This document shows, piece after piece, positions 14,573 to 23,211 of a stretch of 32,634 nucleotides of DNA. Source of the DNA: Nitrosomonadales bacterium (GTDB lineage: Bacteria > Pseudomonadota > Gammaproteobacteria > Burkholderiales > Sulfuricellaceae). A model generated the notes under the pieces. That model saw nothing but the letters and a program-made list of their open reading frames with translations. It ran no database searches and had not been told where the DNA came from. Both the position numbers and the translations under genes were made by a program. The DNA lies in assembly GCA_003104895.1 (NCBI GenBank), contig PQAG01000116.1, positions 1 through 32,634 on the forward strand, in the 5' to 3' direction. Numbering within the stretch: position 1 is the stretch's first letter; the number at the start of each line of letters is the position of its first letter.

Positions 14573-14610
14573 AACCCCGGCCGCTGGCGGAAGCGACAGC
14601 GGCCTGGGTT
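14573..14610 (+). other. Strong stem-loop between dsrB and dsrE
   Basis: AACCCCGGCCGCTG (14573-14586) pairs with CAGCGGCCTGGGTT (14597-14610), 13 of 14 positions, around a ten-base loop GCGGAAGCGA. No T-tract follows, so a simple intrinsic terminator is unlikely. It sits nine bases after the dsrB stop and 39 before dsrE. A role in 3' protection of dsrAB mRNA or in processing is inferred. Confidence 0.65.
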
Positions 14611-14649
14611 ATTGCAACTTTCAAGTTTTTAGATACAGGACATTCAGGG

Positions 14650-15009
14650 ATGAAATTCGGAATTTTGATTAATGAAGGTCCCTATAATCATCAAGCCGCC
14701 GACTCTGCATATCAGTTTTGCAAGGCCGCGATTGAAAAGGGACACGAGATTGACCGTGTGTTTTTCTACCATGATGGTGTGAACAACGCGACCAAGCTCA
14801 CTGAACCGCCGCAGGACGACCGCAACATCGTGCAGCGCTGGAGCAAACTGGCTGAAGAGCACAGCGTTGATTTAGTTGTCTGCGTTGCCGCAGGGCTGCG
14901 CCGCGGCATCGTCGATGACAATCTGGCTCCTGGTTTCAGGATTTCCGGTCTGGGTCAACTGGTCGAGTCCGGCATCCGTTCAGACCGCCTTGTGACCTTC
15001 GGCGATTAA
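14650..15009 (+). CDS. dsrE: Sulfur relay protein DsrE
   Basis: This 119-aa TusD-like alpha/beta subunit belongs to the DsrE2F2H2 hexamer, which passes persulfide sulfur to DsrC. It begins MKFGILINEGPYNHQAADSA and keeps the active-site cysteine C78 (LVVCVAAGLRRG), the residue shown in Allochromatium to carry sulfur. The C-terminal GLGQLVESGIRSDRLVTFG is typical. The preceding CAGGACATTCAGGG provides a ribosome site. It begins the second block of the operon, after the dsrB stem-loop. Confidence 0.95.
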   Translation: MKFGILINEGPYNHQAADSAYQFCKAAIEKGHEIDRVFFYHDGVNNATKLTEPPQDDRNIVQRWSKLAEEHSVDLVVCVAAGLRRGIVDDNLAPGFRISGLGQLVESGIRSDRLVTFGD

Positions 15010-15024
15010 GATAGGGAGTTATTT

Positions 15025-15432
15025 ATGACTGAAAGCACGGGAGGTATCGAAATGGAAGAAGACATGTCCGGTACCGTAAAGAAATTTGCCTTCATCAATC
15101 GCAAGGCGCCATATGGAACGATTTACGCGCTTGAATCGCTGGAAGTTGTGCTGATCAGCGCTGCTTTCGATCAGGACGTGAGCCTGGTGTTTGCGGATGA
15201 CGGTGTATACCAGCTGAAAAAGGGCCAGGCAACCAAGGCAGTGGGAATGAAGAACTTTTCTCCCACCTATCGCGCTCTGGAAGGATATGACATCGAGAAA
15301 TTGTATGTCGAGAAAGAGTCCATGGAAGCCCGCGGCCTGACCACCGACGATCTGATCGTCGACGTGGAGGTGCTGGATGCTGCCGAAATGGCTGCGCTGC
15401 TCGAAGAGCAAGACGTGGTTCTGAGTTTCTAG
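15025..15432 (+). CDS. dsrF: Sulfur relay protein DsrF
   Basis: This 135-aa TusC-like subunit contains KKFAFINRKAPYGTIYALESLEV, SLVFADDGVYQLKKGQ and the ending VLSF. It has no cysteine, matching its structural rather than sulfur-carrying part in the DsrEFH hexamer. The ATG at 15025 has GGGAG six bases upstream and gives a ~15-residue acidic N-terminal extension. In-frame ATGs at 15052 and 15064 would give lengths closer to other DsrF proteins, but lack as good a site. It follows dsrE by 15 bp. Confidence 0.93.
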   Translation: MTESTGGIEMEEDMSGTVKKFAFINRKAPYGTIYALESLEVVLISAAFDQDVSLVFADDGVYQLKKGQATKAVGMKNFSPTYRALEGYDIEKLYVEKESMEARGLTTDDLIVDVEVLDAAEMAALLEEQDVVLSF

Positions 15433-15439
15433 GAAGGGG

Positions 15440-15745
15440 ATGCAGATGTTGCACATCGTGAATAAATCGCCGCTGGACAGGAACGCTCTAGACAGCGCTA
15501 TGCGTATGGCCAAACCGGGAAGCACCATTCTTCTGATCGAAGATGGTGTATATGCCGTGACCAAGGGCAACAAAGCCGAGGGTCAAATTAAAGAGGCCAT
15601 GAAAAACTGCTCCGTATGCGCGCTCTGGCCGGATCTGGAAGCACGCGGCATGCAGGATACCGTGATTGACGGTGTTAAGCAGGTGGACTACAACGGTTTC
15701 GTGGATCTGGTGGCAGAAAGCAAATCCGTGATGTCTTGGTTGTAA
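15440..15745 (+). CDS. dsrH: Sulfur relay protein DsrH
   Basis: This ~101-aa TusB-like subunit starts MQMLHIVNKSPLDRNALDSAM and contains ILLIEDGVYAVTKG and VDYNGFVDLVAESKSVMSWL. As I recall, the Allochromatium DsrH has a cysteine near residue 20; here that position is Ala within NALDSAMRM, so sulfur handling would depend on DsrE. Two other cysteines occur in NCSVCALWP (about 56-60). AGGAAGGGG lies directly before the first ATG (15440) and at better spacing for the second (15446), so the protein may start at MLHIVNK. The gap from dsrF is seven bases. Confidence 0.94.
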   Translation: MQMLHIVNKSPLDRNALDSAMRMAKPGSTILLIEDGVYAVTKGNKAEGQIKEAMKNCSVCALWPDLEARGMQDTVIDGVKQVDYNGFVDLVAESKSVMSWL

Positions 15746-15778
15746 TTGCAACGCTTTTTGATTATTTAGGAGAAACAC

Positions 15779-16111
15779 ATGGGCTTCGAAATTAACGGTA
15801 AGACTTACGAAACAGACGAAGAAGGTTACCTGGTTAACCTGGCTGAGTGGGACGAAGAAGCAGCCAAGTATCTGGCAATTGAAGAAAAAGTCGAGATGAC
15901 TGACCAGCACTGGGAAGTGATCAACTTCCTGCGCGAGTACTACAACGACTATCAGATCGCTCCTGCTGTGCGCGTTCTGACCAAGGCCATCGGCAAGAAA
16001 CTCGGGCCTGAGAAAGGTAACAGCAAGTATCTGTATGAACTGTTCCCTTATGGCCCGGCCAAGCAAGCCTGTAAGATTGCCGGCCTGCCCAAGCCTACCG
16101 GCTGTATCTAA
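15779..16111 (+). CDS. dsrC: DsrC sulfur carrier (both redox cysteines present)
   Basis: This 110-aa canonical DsrC has NGKTYETDEEGYLVN, MTDQHWEVINFLREYYNDYQIAPAVR and the C-terminal arm ACKIAGLPKPTGCI, with C98 and penultimate C109. These two form the DsrC trisulfide that links DsrEFH, DsrAB and DsrMKJOP. TTAGGAGAA upstream is a strong ribosome site, fitting the high DsrC level seen in sulfur oxidisers. A large hairpin follows the gene. A cysteine-less paralogue lies on the opposite strand at 10573-10905. Confidence 0.97.
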   Translation: MGFEINGKTYETDEEGYLVNLAEWDEEAAKYLAIEEKVEMTDQHWEVINFLREYYNDYQIAPAVRVLTKAIGKKLGPEKGNSKYLYELFPYGPAKQACKIAGLPKPTGCI

Positions 16112-16124
16112 GACGTTTGAAACA

Positions 16125-16175
16125 AGGCGGATGCTGCACCGTGTCCAGAATTACTGGTCACGGTGCGTGACGCCT
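16125..16175 (+). other. Strong stem-loop between dsrC and dsrM
   Basis: GCACCGTG-T-CCAG (16136-16148) pairs with CTGG-T-CACGGTGC (16154-16166) around the loop AATTA: 12 pairs with one T-T mismatch. An outer AGGCG (16125-16129) pairs with CGCCT (16171-16175). No poly-T follows. It stands 24 bases after dsrC and 61 before dsrM and could cap the abundant upstream mRNA or be a cleavage point. Confidence 0.65.
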
Positions 16176-16236
16176 CTCAAGAATAATTGCGGCGAGCGCT
16201 TGCTTGCCGTTTGTATGCTACTTCCAGGGGATGTAC

Positions 16237-16989
16237 ATGTCGTTTCTGACCGTACTGTTTGCGTGCATGTTTTATGCCGCCGCCGCAATGCTGGTGGTCG
16301 GGCTGATCATTAAAATCCGCTGCTATGCCCGCACGCCAGCACCTTTGAAGATTCCTACCACGCCAGCACCCACAACCTTCATCGGTGTGAGGCTCCGCAT
16401 GCTGCGCGAGGTAACCATGTTTGAAAGCCTGTTCAAATCCAACAAGTGGATTTGGCTATTTGGCTTTATGTTCCATGTGTCGCTGTTGCTGGTGACTCTG
16501 CGCCATCTGCGCTACTTTACTGAACCGGTTTGGTTCTGGGTGGATATGGTACAGCCGTTCGGGATTTACGCCGGATTCGCCATGGTTGCCGGCCTGAGCG
16601 GATTGTGGGCGCGCCGCTTTCTGGTCGATCGGGTGCGTTATATCTCGACGCCATCGGATCACCTGATGCTGGCACTCCTTGTTGCCATCGGGCTTACCGG
16701 GCTCGGCATGAAATTCGTCGCCCATACCGACATTGTTGCCGTCAAGGCTTTCATTCTCGGCCTGATGGTGTTTGACCTGCAGCCCATGCCGGCCGATCCG
16801 GTGCTGCTGGTACATCTCACACTTGTAGCCGTGCTGATGGCAATTTTTCCGATCAGCAAGCTGTTGCATGCGCCAGGCATATTTTTCAGCCCGACCCGCA
16901 ATCAGATCGATGATTCTCGTGATCGCCGCCATCTGTCTCCCTGGGCGGCCAAACTTGAATCCGGTGCGCAGACAAGCCCTGATGCGTAG
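16237..16989 (+). CDS. dsrM: DsrM, NarI-like heme b membrane subunit
   Basis: This 250-aa integral membrane protein belongs to the DsrMKJOP complex, with about five to six helices. The first is FLTVLFACMFYAAAAMLVVGLII. The segment FMFHVSLLLVTLRHLRYF and the later LLVHLTLVAVLMAIFPISKLLHAPGIFFSP carry His residues placed as in NarI-type heme b ligands. The frame opens further up, but ATG at 16237 has AGGGG at six bases and is preferred over TTG 16204 or ATG 16231. With DsrK it is the core membrane-cytoplasm module that exchanges electrons between quinone and DsrC. Confidence 0.94.
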   Translation: MSFLTVLFACMFYAAAAMLVVGLIIKIRCYARTPAPLKIPTTPAPTTFIGVRLRMLREVTMFESLFKSNKWIWLFGFMFHVSLLLVTLRHLRYFTEPVWFWVDMVQPFGIYAGFAMVAGLSGLWARRFLVDRVRYISTPSDHLMLALLVAIGLTGLGMKFVAHTDIVAVKAFILGLMVFDLQPMPADPVLLVHLTLVAVLMAIFPISKLLHAPGIFFSPTRNQIDDSRDRRHLSPWAAKLESGAQTSPDA

Positions 16990-17051
16990 CATATTTTTGG
17001 CGCAAATCTGTAAAAGTTACTGGCGTAAATTAAAAGTTAGCAGGAGGAATA

Positions 17052-18617
17052 GTGGCTGCTCCACAATTTGAGGTACCCAAGCTCACGGGATATATCGACG
17101 TCCCGGCGATCAAGCCGGGCGCATCTGCGCATGTTAAGTCGTTCCCGGCTGCCGCGCCTATTCAGGAAGCGATTGGGTTCCCCGGTCAACTGGTTGATGA
17201 TTGGCACGACAAGGCAATCGCAAAGATGGGCGACCTGCTGGGCAGATACCGTTCGTTGCAGGTCTTCATGGATGCCTGCGTGCATTGCGGCGCCTGTACC
17301 GACAAGTGCCACTACTTCATCGGTACGGCTGATCCAAAAAACATGCCGGTAGCACGCCAGGAATTGATGCGCAAGGTTTATCGCCGTCATTTCACTTTTG
17401 CAGGCAAGTATTTTCCCTCGCTGGTGGGTGCTATTGATCTGACCAAGGAAGTGCTGGACGACTGGTACAGCTATTACTACCAGTGTTCCGAGTGCCGCCG
17501 CTGCTCGGTTTATTGTCCCTATGGCATTGATACCGCAGAAGTCACCATGGCCGGGCGCGAAATTCTGGATACCGTTGGCATTGGCCAGAAGTACACCAAT
17601 GAGATCATGGGCAAGTTGCATCGCATCGGCAATAACCTGGGTCTGCCCGGGCCGGCGCTGGAAGACACGCTGCAGGGGCTGGAAGAGGATATTTTCGACG
17701 CGACCGGCGTGCCAGTAAAGCTGCCGCTTGACCTCGAAGGTGCCGAGATCATGCTGGTGACTCCGTCAGCGGACTTCTTCTCAGAGCCGCACGTGGAAAG
17801 CCTGATCGGCTACGCCAAGGTGTTCCATGCCGCCGGTGTCAAGTGGACGCTAAGCTCGAAGGCGTCTGAGGCCGGCAATTTTGGCATGTTCATCGGCAGC
17901 TATGAAAACATGCGCCGTGCCGCGATGCGGATTCGCGATGCGGCGCTGGATCTGGGTGTGAAGCGCATTGTCGTGGGGGAATGCGGCCATGCATGGCGCG
18001 TTGCCTATAGCTTCTGGAATACGCTGACCGGCGTCGGCCATGGCGGCAATGATCCGTTTGCACGGCAATTGCAGCAGCAGCTCGACCCGAATTATCCGGC
18101 ACCGCAGCATATCTGCGAATATACGCATGACCTGATCCAGCAGGGCAAACTGAAATTCGACAAGTCGCTCAACGATCATCGCGTGATCACATTCCACGAT
18201 TCCTGCAACGTGGCGCGCGGCTCGCGCATGGGTGACATTCCGGGAGGACAGTTCACCATCCCGCGCGACATTATCAGGGCAGTAGCCAGCAACTTCCACG
18301 ATATGCAGGAAGGCACTATTCATGAAGCCACCTTCTGCTGTGGCGGTGGTGGCGGGCTACTGACTGACGACCTGATGGAAGTTCGCGTCAAGGGTGCGTT
18401 GCCGCGGATGGAAGCCCTCAATAACGTGGTGCAGGAGAAGCAGGTCAACTTCCTTGCCCTGATCTGCGCGATCTGCAAGGCACAGTTCACCAAGGTGGTC
18501 CCGTATTACGGTTTTGACATGAGCATGGTGGGTGGCGTGCACCAGCTTGTGTCAACAGCAATCCAGCTCGAAGTGCCGGAAGACGCTGGCGAAGAAACTG
18601 AAGCAACAGACGATTAG
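17052..18617 (+). CDS. dsrK: DsrK, HdrD-like iron-sulfur subunit
   Basis: This 521-aa cytoplasmic subunit is related to heterodisulfide reductase HdrD and is thought to act on the DsrC disulfide/trisulfide. Two [4Fe-4S] motifs are present: C76, C79, C82, C86 (CVHCGACTDKC) and C145, C148, C151, C155 (CSECRRCSVYC). The C-terminal half holds the catalytic-cluster cysteines in GECGHAW, HDSCNVARG, FCCGGGGG and LICAICKAQF. The start is GTG at 17052, supported by AGGAGG five bases upstream. It follows dsrM by 62 bp. No anomaly is seen. Confidence 0.96.
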   Translation: MAAPQFEVPKLTGYIDVPAIKPGASAHVKSFPAAAPIQEAIGFPGQLVDDWHDKAIAKMGDLLGRYRSLQVFMDACVHCGACTDKCHYFIGTADPKNMPVARQELMRKVYRRHFTFAGKYFPSLVGAIDLTKEVLDDWYSYYYQCSECRRCSVYCPYGIDTAEVTMAGREILDTVGIGQKYTNEIMGKLHRIGNNLGLPGPALEDTLQGLEEDIFDATGVPVKLPLDLEGAEIMLVTPSADFFSEPHVESLIGYAKVFHAAGVKWTLSSKASEAGNFGMFIGSYENMRRAAMRIRDAALDLGVKRIVVGECGHAWRVAYSFWNTLTGVGHGGNDPFARQLQQQLDPNYPAPQHICEYTHDLIQQGKLKFDKSLNDHRVITFHDSCNVARGSRMGDIPGGQFTIPRDIIRAVASNFHDMQEGTIHEATFCCGGGGGLLTDDLMEVRVKGALPRMEALNNVVQEKQVNFLALICAICKAQFTKVVPYYGFDMSMVGGVHQLVSTAIQLEVPEDAGEETEATDD

Positions 18618-18686
18618 TAACCTAAAACACTGTCGGCGCATATATAAACGCCGCGGCCTGAAATTTGTAGATAGGAGATTGCATAC

Positions 18687-20693
18687 ATGTCAGCCTCATC
18701 CGAAGAAATGAAAAGCACCAACCTGACCTTCCGCCGCTTCAAGGACGGACAGAACAACAGTGACTGGCGTCAGCTGCAGGACAAAATTTTCCAGGCAGGC
18801 TGGACCCACAAATGCCCGGAATACGTCCTGTCCACCCCCCCCTGCCAGGGCAGCTGCCCAGCCGGCGAGGATATTCGCGGCTACCTCGACATCGCGCGCG
18901 GCGTGGAAAAGCCGCCCAAGGACAGCAACTGGCAAACTTACGCATTCCAGCGTATTACCCAGGCCAACCCTTTCCCCTCCGTGATGGGCCGAGTTTGCCC
19001 GGCTCCATGCGAAAGCGGCTGCAACCGCAATCAGGTTGATGACTTCGTGGGCATCAACTCGGTGGAACACTTCGTTGGTGATTATGCGATTGCCAACAAG
19101 CTGGCCCTGCCCCAGGCCGGTGCAAGCACCGGCAAGAAGGTCGCCCTGATCGGCGGCGGCCCTGCCTCCCTGTCCGCAGCCTACCAGTTGCGCCTGAAAG
19201 GCCACGCCTGCACCATTTTTGACGACCATGCCCAACTCGGCGGCATGATGCGCTACGGCATCCCCGGCTTCCGTACCCCGCGCAACGTGCTCGACGCGGA
19301 AATCCAGCGCATTCTGGATCTGGGCGTGGAAGTCAAACTCAATACCCGCATCGGCGTGGATGTCACGCTGGAACAGCTGGAAAAGGAATACGACGCGATT
19401 TTCCTCGGCATGGGCGCGCAATCCGGCCGCATGCTCCCGGTGCCCGGCTTCGATGCCGCCAACTGCGTGAACGCCATGGCCTTCCTGCGAGCCTTCAACG
19501 ATGGCCGCCTGCAGCACGTCGGCAAGCGCGTGGTGGTGATCGGCGGTGGCGACACCTCGATTGACGTTGCCACTGTTGCGCGCCGTCTTGGCAACATTAC
19601 AGTTGCGACTGAAAAAGATCGCCCCGAGCACATCATTGCCGGCCAGGTGGCGCATGATGTGGCAGCCGTATCCGCCCGCGAAGGCGCCGAGGTTATTCTG
19701 GTTTCCCGTGCCACCATCGACAAGATGAACGCCAACAAGCACGAAATCGAGCAGGCGCTGGCCGAAGGCATCGAAATCGTAGGCGGCGTGACCCCGATTT
19801 CCGTGGTCAAGGGCGCTGATGGCCGTGCCACCGCGCTGCGCGTTGCCGAATTCGAAGTGGTCAAGGGCGAAACCATCATCAAGGCCGGCACCGAGCGTGA
19901 TATCGCCGGCGATCTGATCGTTTCCGCAATCGGCCAGGCAGTGGACTTTACCGGCTTCGACGGTTTCGACAACGGCAAGGGCCTGATCAACGCCAACAAG
20001 AACTACGAAGTGCCGAACAAAAAAGGCTACTTCGTCGGTGGCGACGTGATCCGTCCGCACCTGCTGACCACCGCCATCGGCCATGGTTCCATCGCTGCCG
20101 AGAGCATCGACGTTTACCTCAAGGGCGAAGAGCAGGACAAGCGACCCAAGATCGACGTTCATCACTGGGATCTGGTGCGCAAGCTGATCGAAACCGAACA
20201 TGCCCCCGCGGAATTCAAGACCGCCGCCAAGGATGAAGTCATCAAGGCGGAAGGCTATGCCAAGGAAATCGATCTGGGCGTGCGCGGTACTTCCGCAGCC
20301 AAATTCGCGGTGCATAACTTTGAGGACCGTTCCGACAAGTATGTGATTCCTTCCAACGAGCTGTTCCTTGGCCACTTCCCATTCGTGCCGCGCAACAAGC
20401 GTGAACACATCACGCTGAATGCTGAACAGGCGTTGGGCCACTTCGAAGAGCGCCTGATGAAGCTCGACGACAAGCAGGTCGTGGCGGAAGCCAAGCGCTG
20501 CATGAGCTGCGGCCTGTGCTTCGAATGCGACAACTGCGTGGTGTACTGCCCGCAAACCGCCGTGTTCAAGGTCAAGCGCACCGATTCCACCACCGGCCGT
20601 TATGTCGATACCGACTACTCCAAGTGCATCGGCTGCCATATCTGCGCCGACGTGTGCCCGACCGGCTATATCAAAATGGGTATGGGTGATTAA
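18687..20693 (+). CDS. dsrL: DsrL, FAD/NAD(P)-dependent iron-sulfur oxidoreductase
   Basis: This 668-aa GltD-related flavoprotein takes electrons from DsrAB to NAD(P) in oxidative sulfur metabolism. In order: N-terminal cysteines in CQGSCPAGEDIRGYL (53-67) and CPAPCESGCNR (104-114), FAD-binding GGGPASLSAAY (156-166), NAD(P)-binding VVVIGGGDTSIDVA (282-295), a second FAD stretch ending VGGDVIRPHLLTTAIGHG, and a C-terminal two-cluster ferredoxin (CMSCGLCFECDNCVVYC and CIGCHICADVC). TAGGAG eight bases upstream fixes the start. DsrL with DsrEFH is the best marker of the oxidising direction. Confidence 0.96.
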   Translation: MSASSEEMKSTNLTFRRFKDGQNNSDWRQLQDKIFQAGWTHKCPEYVLSTPPCQGSCPAGEDIRGYLDIARGVEKPPKDSNWQTYAFQRITQANPFPSVMGRVCPAPCESGCNRNQVDDFVGINSVEHFVGDYAIANKLALPQAGASTGKKVALIGGGPASLSAAYQLRLKGHACTIFDDHAQLGGMMRYGIPGFRTPRNVLDAEIQRILDLGVEVKLNTRIGVDVTLEQLEKEYDAIFLGMGAQSGRMLPVPGFDAANCVNAMAFLRAFNDGRLQHVGKRVVVIGGGDTSIDVATVARRLGNITVATEKDRPEHIIAGQVAHDVAAVSAREGAEVILVSRATIDKMNANKHEIEQALAEGIEIVGGVTPISVVKGADGRATALRVAEFEVVKGETIIKAGTERDIAGDLIVSAIGQAVDFTGFDGFDNGKGLINANKNYEVPNKKGYFVGGDVIRPHLLTTAIGHGSIAAESIDVYLKGEEQDKRPKIDVHHWDLVRKLIETEHAPAEFKTAAKDEVIKAEGYAKEIDLGVRGTSAAKFAVHNFEDRSDKYVIPSNELFLGHFPFVPRNKREHITLNAEQALGHFEERLMKLDDKQVVAEAKRCMSCGLCFECDNCVVYCPQTAVFKVKRTDSTTGRYVDTDYSKCIGCHICADVCPTGYIKMGMGD

Positions 20694-20696
20694 ACA

Positions 20697-21224
20697 ATGG
20701 TCAGCCTGGCAAAATTGCGCGAGATGCTGAACTGGCAGCGGGGGGCCGCGCTGGCCGCCCTGCTGGCGGTCGGCGCCTTCGCGGCGTCATCGGCGGGTGC
20801 ACATGAGGGGTCGGCAACGGGGCGCGTGACCAAGCCTGTTCATGCGGAGGCCTCGGGCGATAAGTGCGTGAGGGATACCGCGTACATGAAGCGGCACCAC
20901 ATGGACGAGCTCAAGCATCAGCGCAACGAAACCATGCGCAAAGGCATCCGTACCACAGAAATGAGCCTGCAGGGTTGCGTAAACTGTCACGCTGACAAGA
21001 AGACCAACAGCGTGCTGGGCAAGGAAGGGTTCTGCCAGAGCTGCCATGCTTATGCAGCGGTGAAGCTCGACTGCTTCGAATGCCATGCGAGCAAGCCCAA
21101 GGCAATTACGGCGCTTCATCCCATGGCTAGCCAAGGTGTAAAAGCAGGTTCCGAAGCTGATATGGCAGCGAAAATGCACCCTGGCTCTGTAGAACCCAAT
21201 ACCACAGGCGGGGCAAGTAAATGA
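20697..21224 (+). CDS. dsrJ: DsrJ, periplasmic triheme cytochrome c
   Basis: This 175-aa protein carries three CXXCH heme sites at residues 94-98, 113-117 and 126-130 (CVNCH, CQSCH, CFECH). An N-terminal hydrophobic segment at ~17-35 is a signal that in the family stays uncleaved as an anchor. C57 in GDKCVRD corresponds to the cysteine proposed as an unusual distal heme ligand in Allochromatium DsrJ. The gene starts three bases after dsrL and overlaps dsrO by four (ATGA), so translation is coupled. It is the periplasmic electron-transfer part of DsrMKJOP. Confidence 0.95.
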   Translation: MVSLAKLREMLNWQRGAALAALLAVGAFAASSAGAHEGSATGRVTKPVHAEASGDKCVRDTAYMKRHHMDELKHQRNETMRKGIRTTEMSLQGCVNCHADKKTNSVLGKEGFCQSCHAYAAVKLDCFECHASKPKAITALHPMASQGVKAGSEADMAAKMHPGSVEPNTTGGASK

Positions 21225-21982
21225 GTAACAATGTGGACAAAACCCCTGACAGCAAGTCACACGACAGCAGCCGCCGTCAGTTTATCGGTTACGGTGCTGC
21301 AGCCATGGCGGGGCTGGCGATTGCGCCCGGCATTACACTGTTCGATCTGGCCCATGGACGTGCGCCCGAAGAAGCAGCTTCCAGCAAAGTACGCTGGGGC
21401 ATGCTGATCGACAGCGGGAAGTGCGCAACCGGATGCAATGATTGTGTGTCGGCATGTGGCAAGGAAAATGGCTTCTCCGGCTCCAGAGAAACCGATTCAC
21501 AGTGGATTCGCAAAGTTGAAATCAAGGACCTGCGTAATGGGCAATCGCATAGCCTGCCCATGATGTGCCAGCATTGCGAGCATCCGCCTTGCGTCGATGT
21601 CTGTCCGACAGGGGCTTCCTTCAAGCGTGCCGACGGCATCGTGCTGGTGGATCGGCATATCTGCATCGGCTGCCGTTATTGCATGATGGCGTGCCCGTAC
21701 AAAGCCCGGTCTTTTGTGCATGAGGAGTTGCAGGATCAGAATCCGGACGTGCCACGCGGCAAGGGATGTGTTGAGGCTTGCACCCTTTGCGTGCACCGAG
21801 TTGACCGCGGCGGGCAACCCGCTTGTGCCGATGCCTGTTCTGCTGCCGGGCATAACGCGATCCTGTTTGGTGATCTGAACGATCCGAACAGCGAAATTTC
21901 CAAACGTGTTGCGACGCTTGCAACGACTCAGGTGCGTGGGGATCTGGGGCTTAATGTTGGCGTTCGTTATCAGGGAATCTAA
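21221..21982 (+). CDS. dsrO: DsrO, periplasmic ferredoxin-like subunit (Tat-exported)
   Basis: This 253-aa protein has a Tat signal: SRRQFIGYGAAAMAGLAIAPG with the twin arginine at residues 18-19. It then holds several cysteine clusters of the DmsB/NrfC type: CATGCNDCVSACGKENG, CQHCEHPPCVDVCPTGAS, CIGCRYCMMACPY and the CVEACTLCVHRVDRGGQPACADACSAAG block. It probably carries four iron-sulfur clusters and wires DsrJ to the membrane subunit DsrP. The four-base overlap with dsrJ and five-base gap to dsrP show one translational block. Confidence 0.95.
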   Translation: MSNNVDKTPDSKSHDSSRRQFIGYGAAAMAGLAIAPGITLFDLAHGRAPEEAASSKVRWGMLIDSGKCATGCNDCVSACGKENGFSGSRETDSQWIRKVEIKDLRNGQSHSLPMMCQHCEHPPCVDVCPTGASFKRADGIVLVDRHICIGCRYCMMACPYKARSFVHEELQDQNPDVPRGKGCVEACTLCVHRVDRGGQPACADACSAAGHNAILFGDLNDPNSEISKRVATLATTQVRGDLGLNVGVRYQGI

Positions 21983-21987
21983 GCGAC

Positions 21988-23190
21988 ATGAATATTGATG
22001 CATTTCGTAAAATTGAGGAGCGTGCGTTTTATGCGCTCGCCGCGTTGCTTGGTCTGGTAGTCCTGATCGGTCTGGGAGCTGCGCACTACATGGAGACTCA
22101 CGGCCACGTCGTGACCGGGATGACCAACCAGATTGTGTGGGGTTTGCCTCATGTCTTTGCGGTATTCATGATTGTGGCTGCGTCGGGCGTGCTCAATGTG
22201 GCCTCGATCGGCTCAGTGTTTGGCAAACCTGTCTACAAGGCACGCGCGCCGCTCTCTGCTCTGCTGGCAATTGCCTTGCTGGCAGGCGGGCTCACTGTGC
22301 TGATGCTTGATCTGGGGCGCCCGGACCGCTTGATCGTGGCAATGACGCATTTCAATTTCAAGTCGATTTTTGCGCTGAATGTGATCCTGTATACCGGATT
22401 TTTTGCCATCGTCGCGGCTTATATCTGGACTATGATGGATAGAAAAGTAAAAGGTTTTTCCAAGTATGCCGGTTTTTCCGCCTTCATCTGGCGTCTGGCA
22501 CTAACCACAGCAACCGGATCAATCTTCGGCTTCCTGGTGGCGCGGCAGGCATACAGTTCTGCAATTCTGGCCCCGATGTTCATCATCATGTCGTTTTCCT
22601 ACGGCTTGGCGGTGTTTATTGTGGTTCAGTCGTTCATGTATGCATGGAACGGTCTGACGCTGGATGAGGCTATTCTGCGCCGCATGAAGAATTTGCTTGC
22701 GACATTTGTGGGCGCGGTATTTTATTTCACCATCGTTTATCACATGACCAACCTGTATTTCGCAAAGCAGTGGGATTTCGAGCGTTTCATCCTGCTGGAT
22801 GGCGGCATTTTCACCACGCTGTTCTGGGTAGGCCAGATTGCAATCGGCACGCTGATCCCGCTGGCCATGCTGCTGCACCCGACTCTGGGCATTAACAGCA
22901 AGAGCGTGCTGTTTTCTGCCCTTCTGATCATTCTTGGCGGCTTCGCCCAGCTGTATGTGATCATCATTGGCGGCCAAGCCTTCCCGCTGAGTATTTTCCC
23001 CGGCATGCAGGAAACCAGCACCTTTTTTGATGGCGCGATTCACCACTACAATCCATCACTTCCGGAATTTCTGCTTGGTTTGGGCGGGATTGGTATTGCG
23101 CTGCTGATTACCACCATCGCGGTTCGGATTCTGCATTTCGTGCCACAGGATGATTTTCATCATGTCAGCAAGGATGCCCTGACAGACTAA
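21988..23190 (+). CDS. dsrP: DsrP, NrfD-like integral membrane subunit
   Basis: This 400-aa NrfD/PsrC-type membrane protein has about ten hydrophobic helices, beginning with YALAALLGLVVLIGLGAAHY and ending with the helix before ILHFVPQDDF. It has GLPHVFAVFMIVAASGVLN and LDLGRPDRLIVAM, both usual in this family. It is thought to react with quinone and pair with periplasmic DsrO. It starts five bases after dsrO. A long inverted repeat follows the gene before dsrN. Confidence 0.95.
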   Translation: MNIDAFRKIEERAFYALAALLGLVVLIGLGAAHYMETHGHVVTGMTNQIVWGLPHVFAVFMIVAASGVLNVASIGSVFGKPVYKARAPLSALLAIALLAGGLTVLMLDLGRPDRLIVAMTHFNFKSIFALNVILYTGFFAIVAAYIWTMMDRKVKGFSKYAGFSAFIWRLALTTATGSIFGFLVARQAYSSAILAPMFIIMSFSYGLAVFIVVQSFMYAWNGLTLDEAILRRMKNLLATFVGAVFYFTIVYHMTNLYFAKQWDFERFILLDGGIFTTLFWVGQIAIGTLIPLAMLLHPTLGINSKSVLFSALLIILGGFAQLYVIIIGGQAFPLSIFPGMQETSTFFDGAIHHYNPSLPEFLLGLGGIGIALLITTIAVRILHFVPQDDFHHVSKDALTD

Positions 23191-23211
23191 ATACGCCGAA
23201 CTTACAGCCCT

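Noticed and set aside
14573..14610. Intrinsic terminator after dsrB
   Set aside because: The hairpin is strong but is followed by ATTGCAACTT rather than a T-run, and dsrE and the rest of the operon continue on the same strand.
18696..20639. Long open frame (647 aa) antisense to dsrL
   Set aside because: It mirrors dsrL almost end to end, its translation is Ala/Gly/His-rich without family motifs, and dsrL is unmistakable on the plus strand.
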